NCBI RefSeq assembly: GCF_039939195.1
Contig: NZ_JBDUUH010000007.1
Span: 62,001 to 126,000 of the forward strand
Source: Foliimonas ilicis
GTDB taxonomy: Bacteria; Pseudomonadota; Alphaproteobacteria; Rhizobiales; Rhizobiaceae
DNA: 64,000 nucleotides
Direction of reading: 5' to 3'
Shown: positions 1-8,778 of the stretch, in pieces
Layout of the letters: each line of letters begins with the position of its first letter
Position numbering within the stretch: the stretch's first letter is position 1
Position numbers and translations under genes: made by a program
Notes under the pieces: generated by a model
Seen by the model: only the letters and a program-made list of their open reading frames with translations
Told to the model about the DNA's origin: nothing
The model's database searches: none

Positions 1-587
1 TAGTTGCCGTCCGCAGCGATGCGGACCTTGACCATGCGGTCGGGGTCGTTGACGACGCCGTTCATGGACGAGTCGCCTTTCTTGATATTGTCCACCAGTT
101 CGATGCCGCTCTCGACATTGCCGACGACGGTATACTGGCCATCAAGCTGAGGTGCCGGTGCGAACATGATGAAGAACTGCGAGTTGGCCGAATCCGGGCT
201 CTGAGCGCGAGCCATGCCGACCGTTCCGCGAACGAAGCGTTCCTGCGAGAATTCGGCTGGAAGATTAGGCCGCTGCGAACCACCCGTTCCGGCGCGTTGC
301 GCATTGTAGCTATCATTCATGTCGCCAAACTCGACATCGCCGGTCTGCGCCATGAAACCGTCGATGACGCGATGGAAAGCGACATTGTCGTAAGCGCCTT
401 CGCGAACCAGCGCCTTGATCTGCTCGACATGCTTGGGTGCAACGTCGGGACGCAGGGCGATCGTCACGTCGCCATCCTTGAGCGTGATGATCATCGTGTT
501 TTCAGGCTCGGCCGCAAATGCGGACGCAGCGCCAGCCAAAAGGCCGATGGAAACGATGAAAGACGTCGCAAGTCTTCTGAGCCGCAT
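1..587 (-). CDS. Secreted peptidyl-prolyl cis-trans isomerase, cyclophilin type (C-terminus beyond window)
   Basis: The protein should isomerise X-Pro bonds in the cell envelope. The ATG at 585-587 is preceded by AGGAGG, a strong ribosome site. Residues 1-25 form a signal peptide (basic MRLRR, hydrophobic core, AFA cleavage region). The mature part opens with the cyclophilin strand NTMIITLKDGDVTIALRPD, followed by the active-site region FHRVIDGFMAQTGD at about residues 80-93 and SQFFIMFAP further on. 195 codons are visible. The stop lies left of base 1, so this is a boundary truncation and not a broken gene. It lies 17 bp downstream of coaD on the same strand and is probably co-transcribed with it. 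A periplasmic location is inferred from the signal peptide. Confidence 0.93.
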   Translation of the reverse strand, partial: MRLRRLATSFIVSIGLLAGAASAFAAEPENTMIITLKDGDVTIALRPDVAPKHVEQIKALVREGAYDNVAFHRVIDGFMAQTGDVEFGDMNDSYNAQRAGTGGSQRPNLPAEFSQERFVRGTVGMARAQSPDSANSQFFIMFAPAPQLDGQYTVVGNVESGIELVDNIKKGDSSMNGVVNDPDRMVKVRIAADGN

Positions 588-604
588 GGAAGCTCCTCCT
601 GATT

Positions 605-1105
605 CTATTTGGCGAATTTCTGTTCAAGAATGCCGGCAACAGCTTTTGGTACGAATGGACGAATATTGCCGCCCATCGATGCTATCTGGCGAACAAGTGT
701 GGCGGTAATCGTGCGAACCGAGGGGCTCGCGGGCAAAAAGATGGTCTGTAGATCGGGTGCCATCGTCTCATTCATACCGGCCATCTGCATTTCATAGTCC
801 AGGTCTGTGCCGTCGCGCAGGCCGCGTATCATGATCGAAGCGCCATTTTCGCGTGCCGCGTCTATCACCAATCCATCGAACGACACCACCTTGATGCGTT
901 CGGCGTCGTTCCCGAATTCGTCCTGCATGGACTGTTTTATGAGTTCCACGCGCTCTTCAAAGGTAAAGAGCGGCTTCTTTCCCGGATGAATGCCGATTGC
1001 CGCATAAACTGTATCCGCAACGGCCAGAGACGCTTTCAAAACGTCCAGATGTCCGTTGGTCAGCGGGTCGAAAGACCCGGCATATATCGCGATACGTTCG
1101 ATCAT
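605..1105 (-). CDS. coaD: Phosphopantetheine adenylyltransferase
   Basis: CoaD transfers AMP from ATP to 4'-phosphopantetheine to give dephospho-CoA, the penultimate step of coenzyme A synthesis, in the cytoplasm. The 166-residue length is normal. The nucleotidyltransferase signature GSFDPLTNGH sits at residues 10-19 and carries the TxGH histidine. MIRGLRDGTDLDYEMQMAGMN in mid-protein is the typical CoaD substrate loop, and the SVRTITATLVRQI segment near residue 130 matches the C-terminal ATP-binding region. The secreted cyclophilin gene follows 17 bp downstream on the same strand. Confidence 0.97.
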   Translation of the reverse strand: MIERIAIYAGSFDPLTNGHLDVLKASLAVADTVYAAIGIHPGKKPLFTFEERVELIKQSMQDEFGNDAERIKVVSFDGLVIDAARENGASIMIRGLRDGTDLDYEMQMAGMNETMAPDLQTIFLPASPSVRTITATLVRQIASMGGNIRPFVPKAVAGILEQKFAK

Positions 1106-1278
1106 TGGCTGCTTCTAACTGTCTCGATCAAGGATGGCAATCTGCCGGTCATAACCCGTTTTGGTTGGTGAACACGCAATGAACAGCGTCCTCACAATAG
1201 AGTCAGCTCCCGTTCTTTAGAAACTGCGATGAAACCAAATCGCCATCTGTCCGTTATGAAGACAAGGAGAATAGACCA

Positions 1279-1413
1279 ATGATGATAATCATGCTTGCAA
1301 TGTCAATGACTGTCGCCATGCTCATCGCAACTGCTTTCGGCCTTCATCAGGAGGCGGAGAAAGTACGTCACACGGAAAAGAATAGAACCTATTCGAATTT
1401 CGGTATTCGATAA
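1279..1413 (+). CDS. Predicted 44-residue single-span membrane microprotein
   Basis: A short reading frame of 44 codons starts at ATG 1279, nine bases after AAGGAGA, which is one of the best ribosome sites in the window. The product has one hydrophobic segment at residues 2-22 (MIIMLAMSMTVAMLIATAF), then a charged polar tail (HQEAEKVRHTEKNR) ending in GIR. This is the layout of a small inner-membrane protein with a short cytoplasmic or periplasmic tail. It sits between the divergent coaD promoter region and the gyrA 3' end, and a hairpin follows it at 1428-1454. I recognise no family. Support is the ribosome site and the clean membrane-protein composition; there is no homology evidence. Confidence 0.6.
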   Translation: MMIIMLAMSMTVAMLIATAFGLHQEAEKVRHTEKNRTYSNFGIR

Positions 1414-1426
1414 TTTCCAAGCAAGC

Positions 1427-1458
1427 CGCGTCGCACTTTTATCAAGCGCGACGCTTTA
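1427..1458. terminator. Hairpin between convergent microprotein gene and gyrA
   Basis: A perfect 7-bp stem pairs GCGTCGC (1428-1434) with GCGACGC (1448-1454) around a 13-base loop. It lies between two convergent stops. On the plus strand TTTAAACTT follows the stem, a short U-tract; on the minus strand the run is weaker. It may end transcription in both directions. Confidence 0.45.
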
Positions 1459-1469
1459 AACTTGTGACT

Positions 1470-4268
1470 TCAAGCCTCAGGTGCCTGCTCATCCGTTGCT
1501 TCTACTGAAGCGCTCTCTTCAGGCTCAACCAAAGCGCCTTCTTCGAGAATCTCGTCTTCCGCCTGCGGATCGGAGATGCGCTCGACAGAGACAACCTTCT
1601 CATCATCAGCCGTATTGAAGATCGTGACGCCTTTGGTGGCGCGGCTGGCCGTACGGATTCCGCTGACAGGCACACGAATAACCTGTCCGCCATCCGACAC
1701 CATCATGATCTGGTCGGCAGGTTCGACCGGGAATGCGGCAACGAGGCTGCCGATTTCAGCAACCTTGGAAACGTCCGTGGCACGGATACCCTTGCCGCCA
1801 CGTCCGGTAAGCCGGAAATCGTAGGACGATGAGCGTTTGCCATAGCCATATTCGGTAACGGTCAAGACGAACTGTTCGCGCGCCTTCAGCTCGTCATAAC
1901 GCTCCTGCGAAAGGCTTGCGTCTTCGACGACTTCCTCATTGGTCAGCGCTATTTCTTCGTCTTCGCCAGTAGCAAGTCTGCGCTCGACTGCAGACTGCTT
2001 CAGGTAAGCCGAACGCTCAGCCGGCGACGCATCGACGCCGCCAAGAATGGTCAGTGAGATTGCGCGGTCGGTTGCGGCCATGTTGATTCCGCGAACACCG
2101 ACGGAGTTGCGGCTCTGGAATACGCGAACATCGCTGACGGAGAAGCGAATGCACTGGCCTGAACTTGCGGTCAGAAGTACGTCATCCATATCCGTACAGG
2201 TTTCGACGCCGAGGATTTCGTCGCCTTCCTCCTCCAGCTTCATCGCAATCTTGCCGTTGCGGTTCACCTGAACGAAGTCTGACAACTTGTTCCTGCGCAC
2301 GGTGCCGCGAGTCGTCGCGAACATGACGTCGAGCTCGCCCCAGCTCGTTTCGTCCTCCGGCAGCGGCATGATGGTGGTGATGCGCTCGCCCTGCTGCAAT
2401 TGCAGAAGGTTGATGAGCGCCTTGCCACGCGACTGCGGATTTCCGATCGGCAAGCGCCAGACCTTTTCCTTGTAGACGATGCCGCGCGATGAGAAGAACA
2501 GCACCGGCGTATGTGTATTCGCCACGAACAGACGCGTGACGAAATCCTCGTCCTTCGTCGACATGCCGGACCGGCCTTTGCCGCCGCGGCGCTGCGCACG
2601 ATAGAGCGAGAGCGGGACGCGCTTGATGTAGCCCGAATGGCTGACGGTAACGACCATATCCTCACGCTGAATAAGGTCTTCGTCATCCATGTCCGAGCCG
2701 CCTTCGCTCAGCACGGTGCGGCGCGGCGTGCCGAACTCATCGCGCACGGCAATCAGTTCGTCCTTGACGATCTGCTGGATGCGGGCGCGAGACGACAGGA
2801 TTTCGAGGTAATCCTTGATCTCGTCGCCGATCGTGTTCAACTCGTCGGCGATCTCGTCGCGGCCAAGCGCGGTCAGCCTCTGAAGACGCAATTCGAGGAT
2901 GGCGCGGGCCTGTTCCTCGGACAGATTGTAGGTGCCGTCCTCATTGATCTTGTGACGCGGATCGTCGATCAGCAGAATGAGCGATTCGACATCGCCGGAT
3001 GGCCAGCGCCGTTCCATCAACTGCTCGCGGGCAGTCTGCGGGTCCGGTGCCTGACGGATGACGCGGATCACTTCATCGATATTGGCAACCGCAATCGCCA
3101 GACCAACCAACACATGCGCGCGATCGCGCGCCTTGCGCAGCAGGAACTTCGTGCGTCGGCTGATGACGTCTTCGCGGAAGGCCGTGAACGCCTTCAGCAT
3201 GTCGATCAGCGTCAGCACTTCCGGCTTGCCGCCATTCAGCGCAACCACGTTGGCGCCGAAGGAGGTCTGCAGCGGCGTGAAACGGTAAAGCTGGTTGAGG
3301 ATAACCTCGGCCACCGCATCGCGCTTCAACTCAACGACGACGCGATAACCCTGGCGGTCGGATTCGTCACGGATATCGGAAATGCCCTCGATGCGCTTGT
3401 CGCGCACGAGTTCCGCCATCTTTTCGATCATCGACGACTTGTTCACCTGAAAAGGAACTTCGGTGATGATGATGGCTTCGCGGTCGTTGCGGATTTCTTC
3501 GATGGCAACCTTGCCGCGCATCATGATCGAGCCGCGGCCGGTCGAATAGGCATTGTAGATGCCGGTGCGTCCAAGAACGATGCCGCCGGTCGGAAAGTCG
3601 GGACCGGGTATGATTTCCATCAACGCCGCCAGGTCGATGGCCGGATTGTCGATAATGGCAATCGCGCCGTTACAGACTTCCATCAGATTGTGCGGCGGAA
3701 TATTCGTCGCCATACCGACGGCAATGCCGCCGGAACCGTTCACCAGAAGGTTCGGGAAACGGGCTGGCAGGACACGCGGTTCGCTGCCTGACGAATCGTA
3801 GGTGTCCTGGAAGTCGACCGTATCCTTGTCGATATCCTCGAGAAGTTCATGCGCGACCTTGGTAAGACGCGCCTCGGTGTAACGCATTGCCGCCGGCGGA
3901 TCGCCGTCGATCGAGCCGAAATTGCCCTGCCCGTCGATAAGCGGCACGCGCAACGACCAATTCTGAGCCATGCGGACCAAGGCGTCATAGATCGAAGCGT
4001 CGCCATGCGGATGGTATTTACCCATCACGTCGGCTACGGGACGCGCCGATTTCACATATTTGCGGTTCCAGTGATAACCGCTTTCATGCGCTGCATAGAG
4101 AATGCGCCGGTGAACGGGCTTCAGGCCATCGCGGACGTCCGGCAATGCACGGCTCACGATAACGCTCATCGCATAATCGAGATATGAGCGCTGCATCTCC
4201 TCGATGATCGAAATCGGTTCGATTTCCGAGGGGTTTCCGGGCGGTGCCGGTGTCTTCACGTCGGTCAA
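1470..4268 (-). CDS. gyrA: DNA gyrase subunit A
   Basis: GyrA cuts and rejoins DNA during negative supercoiling with GyrB (not in this window). The 932-residue protein is full length. The quinolone-resistance region reads HPHGDASIYDALVRMAQ at residues 86-102, and the catalytic tyrosine is Y130 in MRYTEARL. The C-terminal pinwheel carries the GyrA box as QRRGGKGR (encoded near 2590-2615) and a second degenerate copy, GRGGKGI. The tail is acidic (ending EATDEQAPEA). Residue 91, equivalent to Ser83 of E. coli GyrA, is alanine, and the equivalent of Asp87 is retained at D95. The ATG at 4268 is supported by the conserved N-terminus starting shortly after it (SIIEEMQRSYLDYAMSVIV). Confidence 0.98.
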   Translation of the reverse strand: MTDVKTPAPPGNPSEIEPISIIEEMQRSYLDYAMSVIVSRALPDVRDGLKPVHRRILYAAHESGYHWNRKYVKSARPVADVMGKYHPHGDASIYDALVRMAQNWSLRVPLIDGQGNFGSIDGDPPAAMRYTEARLTKVAHELLEDIDKDTVDFQDTYDSSGSEPRVLPARFPNLLVNGSGGIAVGMATNIPPHNLMEVCNGAIAIIDNPAIDLAALMEIIPGPDFPTGGIVLGRTGIYNAYSTGRGSIMMRGKVAIEEIRNDREAIIITEVPFQVNKSSMIEKMAELVRDKRIEGISDIRDESDRQGYRVVVELKRDAVAEVILNQLYRFTPLQTSFGANVVALNGGKPEVLTLIDMLKAFTAFREDVISRRTKFLLRKARDRAHVLVGLAIAVANIDEVIRVIRQAPDPQTAREQLMERRWPSGDVESLILLIDDPRHKINEDGTYNLSEEQARAILELRLQRLTALGRDEIADELNTIGDEIKDYLEILSSRARIQQIVKDELIAVRDEFGTPRRTVLSEGGSDMDDEDLIQREDMVVTVSHSGYIKRVPLSLYRAQRRGGKGRSGMSTKDEDFVTRLFVANTHTPVLFFSSRGIVYKEKVWRLPIGNPQSRGKALINLLQLQQGERITTIMPLPEDETSWGELDVMFATTRGTVRRNKLSDFVQVNRNGKIAMKLEEEGDEILGVETCTDMDDVLLTASSGQCIRFSVSDVRVFQSRNSVGVRGINMAATDRAISLTILGGVDASPAERSAYLKQSAVERRLATGEDEEIALTNEEVVEDASLSQERYDELKAREQFVLTVTEYGYGKRSSSYDFRLTGRGGKGIRATDVSKVAEIGSLVAAFPVEPADQIMMVSDGGQVIRVPVSGIRTASRATKGVTIFNTADDEKVVSVERISDPQAEDEILEEGALVEPEESASVEATDEQAPEA

Positions 4269-4303
4269 ATTGCGTCACACATGTTTAAGAATCACCCGCT
4301 CTT

Positions 4304-4331
4304 TATATAGGAACCCGCCAGCTTTCTCCAA
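4304..4331 (-). promoter_or_regulatory. Sigma-70-like promoter of gyrA
   Basis: Read on the minus strand, TTGGAG (4326-4331) is separated by 16 bases from TATATA (4304-4309), followed by AAAG. The site lies 36 bases ahead of the gyrA start. The hexamer match is good for -10 and fair for -35. Confidence 0.5.
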
Positions 4332-4459
4332 CGAAGCAAGGTGTTTTCCAGCGATGATTTTCCTTTATTTATCAAACAGATAGATGGAGTTGGGAAGATT
4401 TTTGAAATCAAGGGCGCGGCACGCGCCGAAAAATCGCGAAAATAGGCGCAAAAATGCAC

Positions 4460-4810
4460 CTAAAACCCTGCGAAAATACCGATTATCAGGACGATTTCGG
4501 CAATTACGATACCTACGAGGACGCGTTTTCCACTGACCAGATAGGCGACGAAGCCGATCACTGCCGCACCGACCCGCAAGGCCAAAGCGGTGTCAGCCAG
4601 CGCGCCGCTTGGAAACACGATCAGATTGCCGATCACACCAGCAACGAGCGCCGTCGCGACGGCCCGGACGAGCACCAGAAAATCGGAGCTTTCAGAGATC
4701 CGTCCGCCGAAATACACGCCCAGAAAACGCCACGCATCCGTCGCCAGCCAACCTGCAACCAGAATGAATAAAAATGGCCACCACCAGGCCTCGTTCGACC
4801 AGAACGTCAT
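4460..4810 (-). CDS. azlD: AzlD-family small subunit of branched-chain amino acid exporter
   Basis: This 116-residue, strongly hydrophobic protein has about four membrane segments (residues 11-29, 46-65, 73-92, 96-115), the size and shape of AzlD. In the AzlCD family the small subunit pairs with AzlC to export branched-chain amino acids or their analogues. The ATG (4808-4810) overlaps the azlC stop in an ATGA arrangement, so translation is probably coupled. A longer frame reading through both genes in another phase (to 5500) gives an arginine- and glycine-rich product and is spurious. Substrate specificity cannot be read from sequence. Confidence 0.85.
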   Translation of the reverse strand: MTFWSNEAWWWPFLFILVAGWLATDAWRFLGVYFGGRISESSDFLVLVRAVATALVAGVIGNLIVFPSGALADTALALRVGAAVIGFVAYLVSGKRVLVGIVIAEIVLIIGIFAGF

Positions 4811-5550
4811 ACCTGGCCCTTCCGCATGAATTTGTGCGCCAGATAGGCGCCGCCACCACCCAGAATGCCCGCAGCAACCAGGTCGAAGCTCGGCAGGAGC
4901 ACATGGAAGACCGGGCCGAGGACCAGCCCCAAAATCATGGCGATATGCCCTGCCCGCTCGCGCGCCGAACTCCAGAGCGACGTCAGGAAGTAGATGGGCG
5001 TCAGAAGAAACAGTGCGGCAGAAACGACGGGCGGAAAGCTGTCTGCCATCAGAAACACGACCGCGACGACGACCATGTTCATGAGAACCAGCGTGCCGCC
5101 CAGCCCCGCATAATAGGTGGTGCGCATATGCTCCGGCACCCGCTTGAGTTTTTCCATCGCCAGCACCCATGAGGTGACGGCAACGAAATGCGAGAGCAGG
5201 TAGAGCACCCATTTGCGCGTATGCGGTGCGCGCATTTCGGGAACGAGCGCCACAACCATCGGCATCAATCGCACGGAGGACAGCGCGACGGCAAAGGCGG
5301 CTGCAGGCAGCGAGGCCCCGGAAAGGATTGCGCCGATCAGCACGACTTTCGCAGGCAGCGCCCAGACAACGCCGGTCATGAACACGGCCTGCGCCATGGT
5401 GATCCCGGATTCTTTGGCAAGTCCGGCAAAGCCGATGAAAGCGCTGGCCAGTATCAAGCCGGGAACGGAAACCGCAGCCATGATGCCGCGAAAGAACCAT
5501 GTCCCACGCGGCGCGGATTTAGATTGCAACGAAACGTCAGAGTCCGGCAT
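4807..5550 (-). CDS. azlC: AzlC-family permease, large subunit of branched-chain amino acid exporter
   Basis: AzlC is the main membrane subunit of the two-part exporter. The frame extends to a TTG at 5619, but the extra 23 residues are basic and cysteine-containing and unlike the family. I place the start at ATG 5550 (MPDSDVSLQ), giving 247 residues, the usual length. The family opening SVPGLILASAFIGFAGLAKE appears at about residues 26-45, and five to six hydrophobic stretches follow, including the paired prolines and glycines of the conserved central region. Its stop overlaps the azlD start. No regulator gene adjoins. The start choice is moderately certain; the family call is firm. Confidence 0.85.
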   Translation of the reverse strand: MPDSDVSLQSKSAPRGTWFFRGIMAAVSVPGLILASAFIGFAGLAKESGITMAQAVFMTGVVWALPAKVVLIGAILSGASLPAAAFAVALSSVRLMPMVVALVPEMRAPHTRKWVLYLLSHFVAVTSWVLAMEKLKRVPEHMRTTYYAGLGGTLVLMNMVVVAVVFLMADSFPPVVSAALFLLTPIYFLTSLWSSARERAGHIAMILGLVLGPVFHVLLPSFDLVAAGILGGGGAYLAHKFMRKGQV

Positions 5551-5680
5551 GCAGCGAAAAACCAGCGCGTTCGGCCCAAAACGCCAGCTTTTCCGGTGGA
5601 AACACGACGCAAAGGACAAAAAAGTCTGCGCCTCATTACTGAGACGCAGACCGGACTAACACAAACCTCTTGGAAAGTCA

Positions 5681-5719
5681 GGCCTCATCGACCACGCCAG
5701 AAAGCGTCTCGATGAGGCC
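5681..5719 (-). terminator. Hairpin terminator after clpA
   Basis: An 11-bp perfect stem (GGCCTCATCGA at 5681-5691 with TCGATGAGGCC at 5709-5719) encloses a second small stem (ACGC/GCGT). It begins 5 bases after the clpA stop in the direction of transcription. The U-tract is weak (TGACTTTCC), so termination may be partial. Confidence 0.5.
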
Positions 5720-5723
5720 AGTC

Positions 5724-8192
5724 TTATGACTTCCGCGGCAGTTGCGGAACAAGACTGCGCTTGCCGCCGTCCTTGCCCTTCGACACCGTCTTGGGCTTCG
5801 GTGCCGCTGCTTTCTTGGGAGCGGCTTTTTTCGCCGCAGCCTTTTTCACTGGAGGCTTTTTGACCTCTTCCTTCTTCGGCTTGACGGGCGTTTCTTCAGG
5901 CAGGGATTCGAGCTTCAGGCCCTTTTCTCCCGTTTCCTTGGTCTCGACCGTCACGCGAACCGTGCCGCCCTTCTTGAGCTTGCCGAACAGCACTTCATCC
6001 GCCAGCGGCTTCTTGATGTGCTCCTGAATGACACGGCCAAGCGGCCGCGCACCCATGCGTTCGTCGTAACCCTTGTCGGCCAGCCATGCGATCGCTTCCG
6101 GCGCGAGTTCGAACGTCACGCCGCGATCGGAAAGCTGCGCTTCCAACTGCATGACGAACTTCTCGACCACCTGATGGATGACCGGGATCGGCAGCGAGCC
6201 GAACGGAATGATCGCATCCAGACGGTTGCGGAACTCCGGCGAGAACAGCCGGTTGATCGCCTCGACATCGTCGCCTTCGCGCTTGACCGAGCCAAAGCCG
6301 ATTGCCGCCTTGGCCATCTCGGAGGCACCCGCATTCGTCGTCATGATCAGGATGACATTGCGGAAGTCGATCTGCTTGCCGTTGTGATCGGTAAGCTTGC
6401 CGTGATCCATGACCTGCAACAGAATGTTGAACAGATCCGGGTGGGCTTTTTCGACCTCGTCGAGCAGCAACACGCAATGCGGATGCTGATCCACGCCATC
6501 GGTCAACAGACCGCCCTGATCGAAGCCGACATAGCCGGGAGGCGCACCGATAAGCCGCGAGACGGTATGGCGCTCCATATATTCCGACATGTCGAAGCGG
6601 ATCAGCTCGACGCCGAGCGAGGCAGCGAGCTGCTTGGCAACTTCCGTCTTGCCGACGCCCGTCGGGCCTGAGAACAGGTAGGAGCCGATCGGCTTTTCCG
6701 GTTCGCGAAGGCCTGCACGTGCAAGCTTGATCGCCGACGACAATGCGGTGATCGCCGTGTCCTGACCGTAGACCACGCGCTTCAGCTCGATTTCGAGACC
6801 AGCGAGAACCTGCTCGTCGTCTGCCGAAACCGTCTTCGGCGGAATGCGGGCCATCGTGGCGATGGTCGCCTCGATTTCCTTGATGCCGATGGTCTTCTTG
6901 CGCTTGTTATCCGGCAGGAGCATCTGCGATGCGCCCGTTTCGTCGATCACGTCGATTGCCTTGTCGGGCAACTTGCGGTCGTTGATGTAACGCGCCGAAA
7001 GCTCGACGGCAGCCTTGATCGCATCCGCGGTGTATTTCACCTTGTGGAAGCTCTCATAATAAGGCTTCAGGCCCTTCATGATCTCGATTGCGTCGTCGAC
7101 GCTCGGTTCATTCACGTCGATCTTCTGGAACCGGCGCACGAGTGCGCGGTCCTTTTCGAAGAACTGCCTGAACTCCTTGTAGGTCGTGGAACCGATGCAA
7201 CGAATTGCACCCGACGACAAAGCGGGCTTCAACAGGTTCGAAGCATCCATTGCTCCGCCTGAAGTGGCGCCCGCACCGATGACCGTATGGATTTCATCGA
7301 TGAACAGAACCGCGCCTGGAAAATCCTCCAGTTCCTTCACGACCTGCTTGAGGCGCTCTTCGAAATCGCCGCGATAGCGTGTGCCGGCGAGCAGAGTGCC
7401 CATGTCGAGCGAGAAGATCGTCGCGTCGCGAAGCACTTCGGGAACTTCGCCTTCGACGATCCGCTTGGCCAGGCCTTCCGCGATGGCGGTTTTACCGACA
7501 CCCGGATCACCGACATAAAGCGGATTGTTCTTCGAGCGGCGGCACAGAACCTGAATCGTACGGTTGATCTCGGTTTCGCGACCGATCAACGGGTCGATTT
7601 TCCCGGCCTTGGCCTTGTCGTTCAGATTGACGCAATAAGCAGTCAGTGCGTCCTGCTGCTTCTTCTTGCCGCCTTCTTCGGCGGCTTCCGCACCGGTCGA
7701 GCCTGACTGCTCTTCATCCGCGCCTTTCGGCGAACGGCTTTCCGAAGCACCGGGACGCTTGGCGATACCATGCGAGATGTAGTTGACCGCATCGTAGCGG
7801 GTCATCTGCTGTTCCTGCAGGAAGTATGCAGCATGACTTTCGCGCTCTGCAAAAATCGCGACCAGCACATTTGCGCCCGACACTTCCTCACGGCCGGAAG
7901 ACTGGACGTGAATGACTGCGCGCTGAATCACGCGCTGGAATCCGGCTGTCGGCTTCGAATCCTCATCGTAGCCCGTAACCAGATTGTCCAGTTCGGTATC
8001 GATATAGGTCAGTACTGTGTGTTTGAGTTCGTCCAGATCGACATTGCAGGCGCGCATGACTGCAGCGGCCTCCGAATCGTCAAGCAGGGCGAGCAGGAGA
8101 TGTTCGAGCGTCGCGTATTCATGGTGACGCTCGTTTGCAAGAGTCAGCGCCTGATGAAGCGCCTTTTCCAGGCCTTGGGAGAAAGCCGGCAT
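5724..8192 (-). CDS. clpA: ATP-dependent Clp protease, ATP-binding subunit ClpA
   Basis: ClpA unfolds substrates and feeds them to the ClpP peptidase (not here). The 822-residue protein has the N-terminal double repeat that docks ClpS (residues 1-145), a first AAA+ module with Walker A GDPGVGKT and Walker B VLFIDEIH, and a second with Walker A GPTGVGKT and Walker B VLLLDEVEKA. The ClpP-binding IGF loop is seen in AAIGFGSVK. Beyond the normal C-terminus is a tail of about 60 residues rich in Lys, Ala and Pro (for example KKAAAKKAAPKKAAAPKPK), which explains the extra length over the 758-residue E. coli protein. clpS lies 7 bp upstream on the same strand, so adaptor and unfoldase are made together. 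Confidence 0.97.
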   Translation of the reverse strand: MPAFSQGLEKALHQALTLANERHHEYATLEHLLLALLDDSEAAAVMRACNVDLDELKHTVLTYIDTELDNLVTGYDEDSKPTAGFQRVIQRAVIHVQSSGREEVSGANVLVAIFAERESHAAYFLQEQQMTRYDAVNYISHGIAKRPGASESRSPKGADEEQSGSTGAEAAEEGGKKKQQDALTAYCVNLNDKAKAGKIDPLIGRETEINRTIQVLCRRSKNNPLYVGDPGVGKTAIAEGLAKRIVEGEVPEVLRDATIFSLDMGTLLAGTRYRGDFEERLKQVVKELEDFPGAVLFIDEIHTVIGAGATSGGAMDASNLLKPALSSGAIRCIGSTTYKEFRQFFEKDRALVRRFQKIDVNEPSVDDAIEIMKGLKPYYESFHKVKYTADAIKAAVELSARYINDRKLPDKAIDVIDETGASQMLLPDNKRKKTIGIKEIEATIATMARIPPKTVSADDEQVLAGLEIELKRVVYGQDTAITALSSAIKLARAGLREPEKPIGSYLFSGPTGVGKTEVAKQLAASLGVELIRFDMSEYMERHTVSRLIGAPPGYVGFDQGGLLTDGVDQHPHCVLLLDEVEKAHPDLFNILLQVMDHGKLTDHNGKQIDFRNVILIMTTNAGASEMAKAAIGFGSVKREGDDVEAINRLFSPEFRNRLDAIIPFGSLPIPVIHQVVEKFVMQLEAQLSDRGVTFELAPEAIAWLADKGYDERMGARPLGRVIQEHIKKPLADEVLFGKLKKGGTVRVTVETKETGEKGLKLESLPEETPVKPKKEEVKKPPVKKAAAKKAAPKKAAAPKPKTVSKGKDGGKRSLVPQLPRKS

Positions 8193-8199
8193 AAAAACC

Positions 8200-8586
8200 T
8201 CACTTTTTCTCCATCACGCATTGCAGCGGATGTTGATTCTGACGGGCAAAGTCCATGACCTGAGACACTTTGGTCTCGGCCACCTCGAATGTATAGACCC
8301 CACATTCGCCAACACCGTGATGATGCACGTGCAGCATGATGCGAGTCGCCGCCTCCCGATCTTTCTGGAAAAATCGTTCAAGAATATGGACGACAAATTC
8401 CATGGGAGTGTAGTCGTCGTTTAAGATGAGTACCCGATAGAGGCTCGGCTTCTTCGTTTTCGTTTTGGTGCGCGAGATTACTGCCGTGCCACGGCCAACT
8501 CCGTTGTTGCCCGGCCCGTCCTGCATCCTTGCCACATTTGATTCTGTGGCTTTCCCGATAGTCTTCAAAAATTCCTTGCCTTTCAT
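8200..8586 (-). CDS. clpS: ClpS, N-degron adaptor of ClpAP
   Basis: ClpS binds proteins with destabilising N-terminal residues and delivers them to ClpA. The folded core carries the N-degron pocket motif LNDDYTPMEFVV and the second wall VHHHG, with CGVYTFEVAETK following. I start at ATG 8584-8586 (MKGKEFLKT, 128 residues), which has GGAAG upstream. An ATG at 8604 and one at 8526 (MQDGPGNN) are alternatives that change only the flexible N-terminal extension, where ClpS proteins vary. The gene precedes clpA by 7 bp. Function is certain from the pocket motif; the exact start is not. Confidence 0.92.
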   Translation of the reverse strand: MKGKEFLKTIGKATESNVARMQDGPGNNGVGRGTAVISRTKTKTKKPSLYRVLILNDDYTPMEFVVHILERFFQKDREAATRIMLHVHHHGVGECGVYTFEVAETKVSQVMDFARQNQHPLQCVMEKK

Positions 8587-8718
8587 CGGGCACGCTTCCG
8601 ACATTGAATGTAGGTAGTCAAAATCAGATTTTAAGCCCTTCTGCTGCGCTGACAATACGGCTGATGGTGCCATCGGTCGATTTGCCGGCATAGACAGACA
8701 CAATAAAATGAAACAGAC

Positions 8719-8749
8719 GAAAAAGCCCGGCTGCAAAAAGCAACCGGGC
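8719..8749 (-). terminator. Rho-independent terminator of the phasin gene
   Basis: On the minus strand GCCCGG (8744-8749) pairs with CCGGGC (8725-8730), extended by TGC/GCA around a T5 loop, and is followed directly by TTTTT. It lies 30 bases after the phasin stop. Confidence 0.8.
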
Positions 8750-8778
8750 CTTCGATTGGAACGCTGCGCTGGTAAGGC

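Noticed and set aside
2511..3791. 426-codon plus-strand frame inside gyrA
   Set aside because: Antisense to the strongly conserved GyrA core, with no ribosome site.
4460..5500. Long minus-strand frame (346 codons) across azlC and azlD
   Set aside because: It reads azlD in the true phase but azlC in the wrong one; the first two thirds are rich in Arg, Gly and Cys with no hydrophobic pattern, while the true azlC frame is a clean membrane protein.
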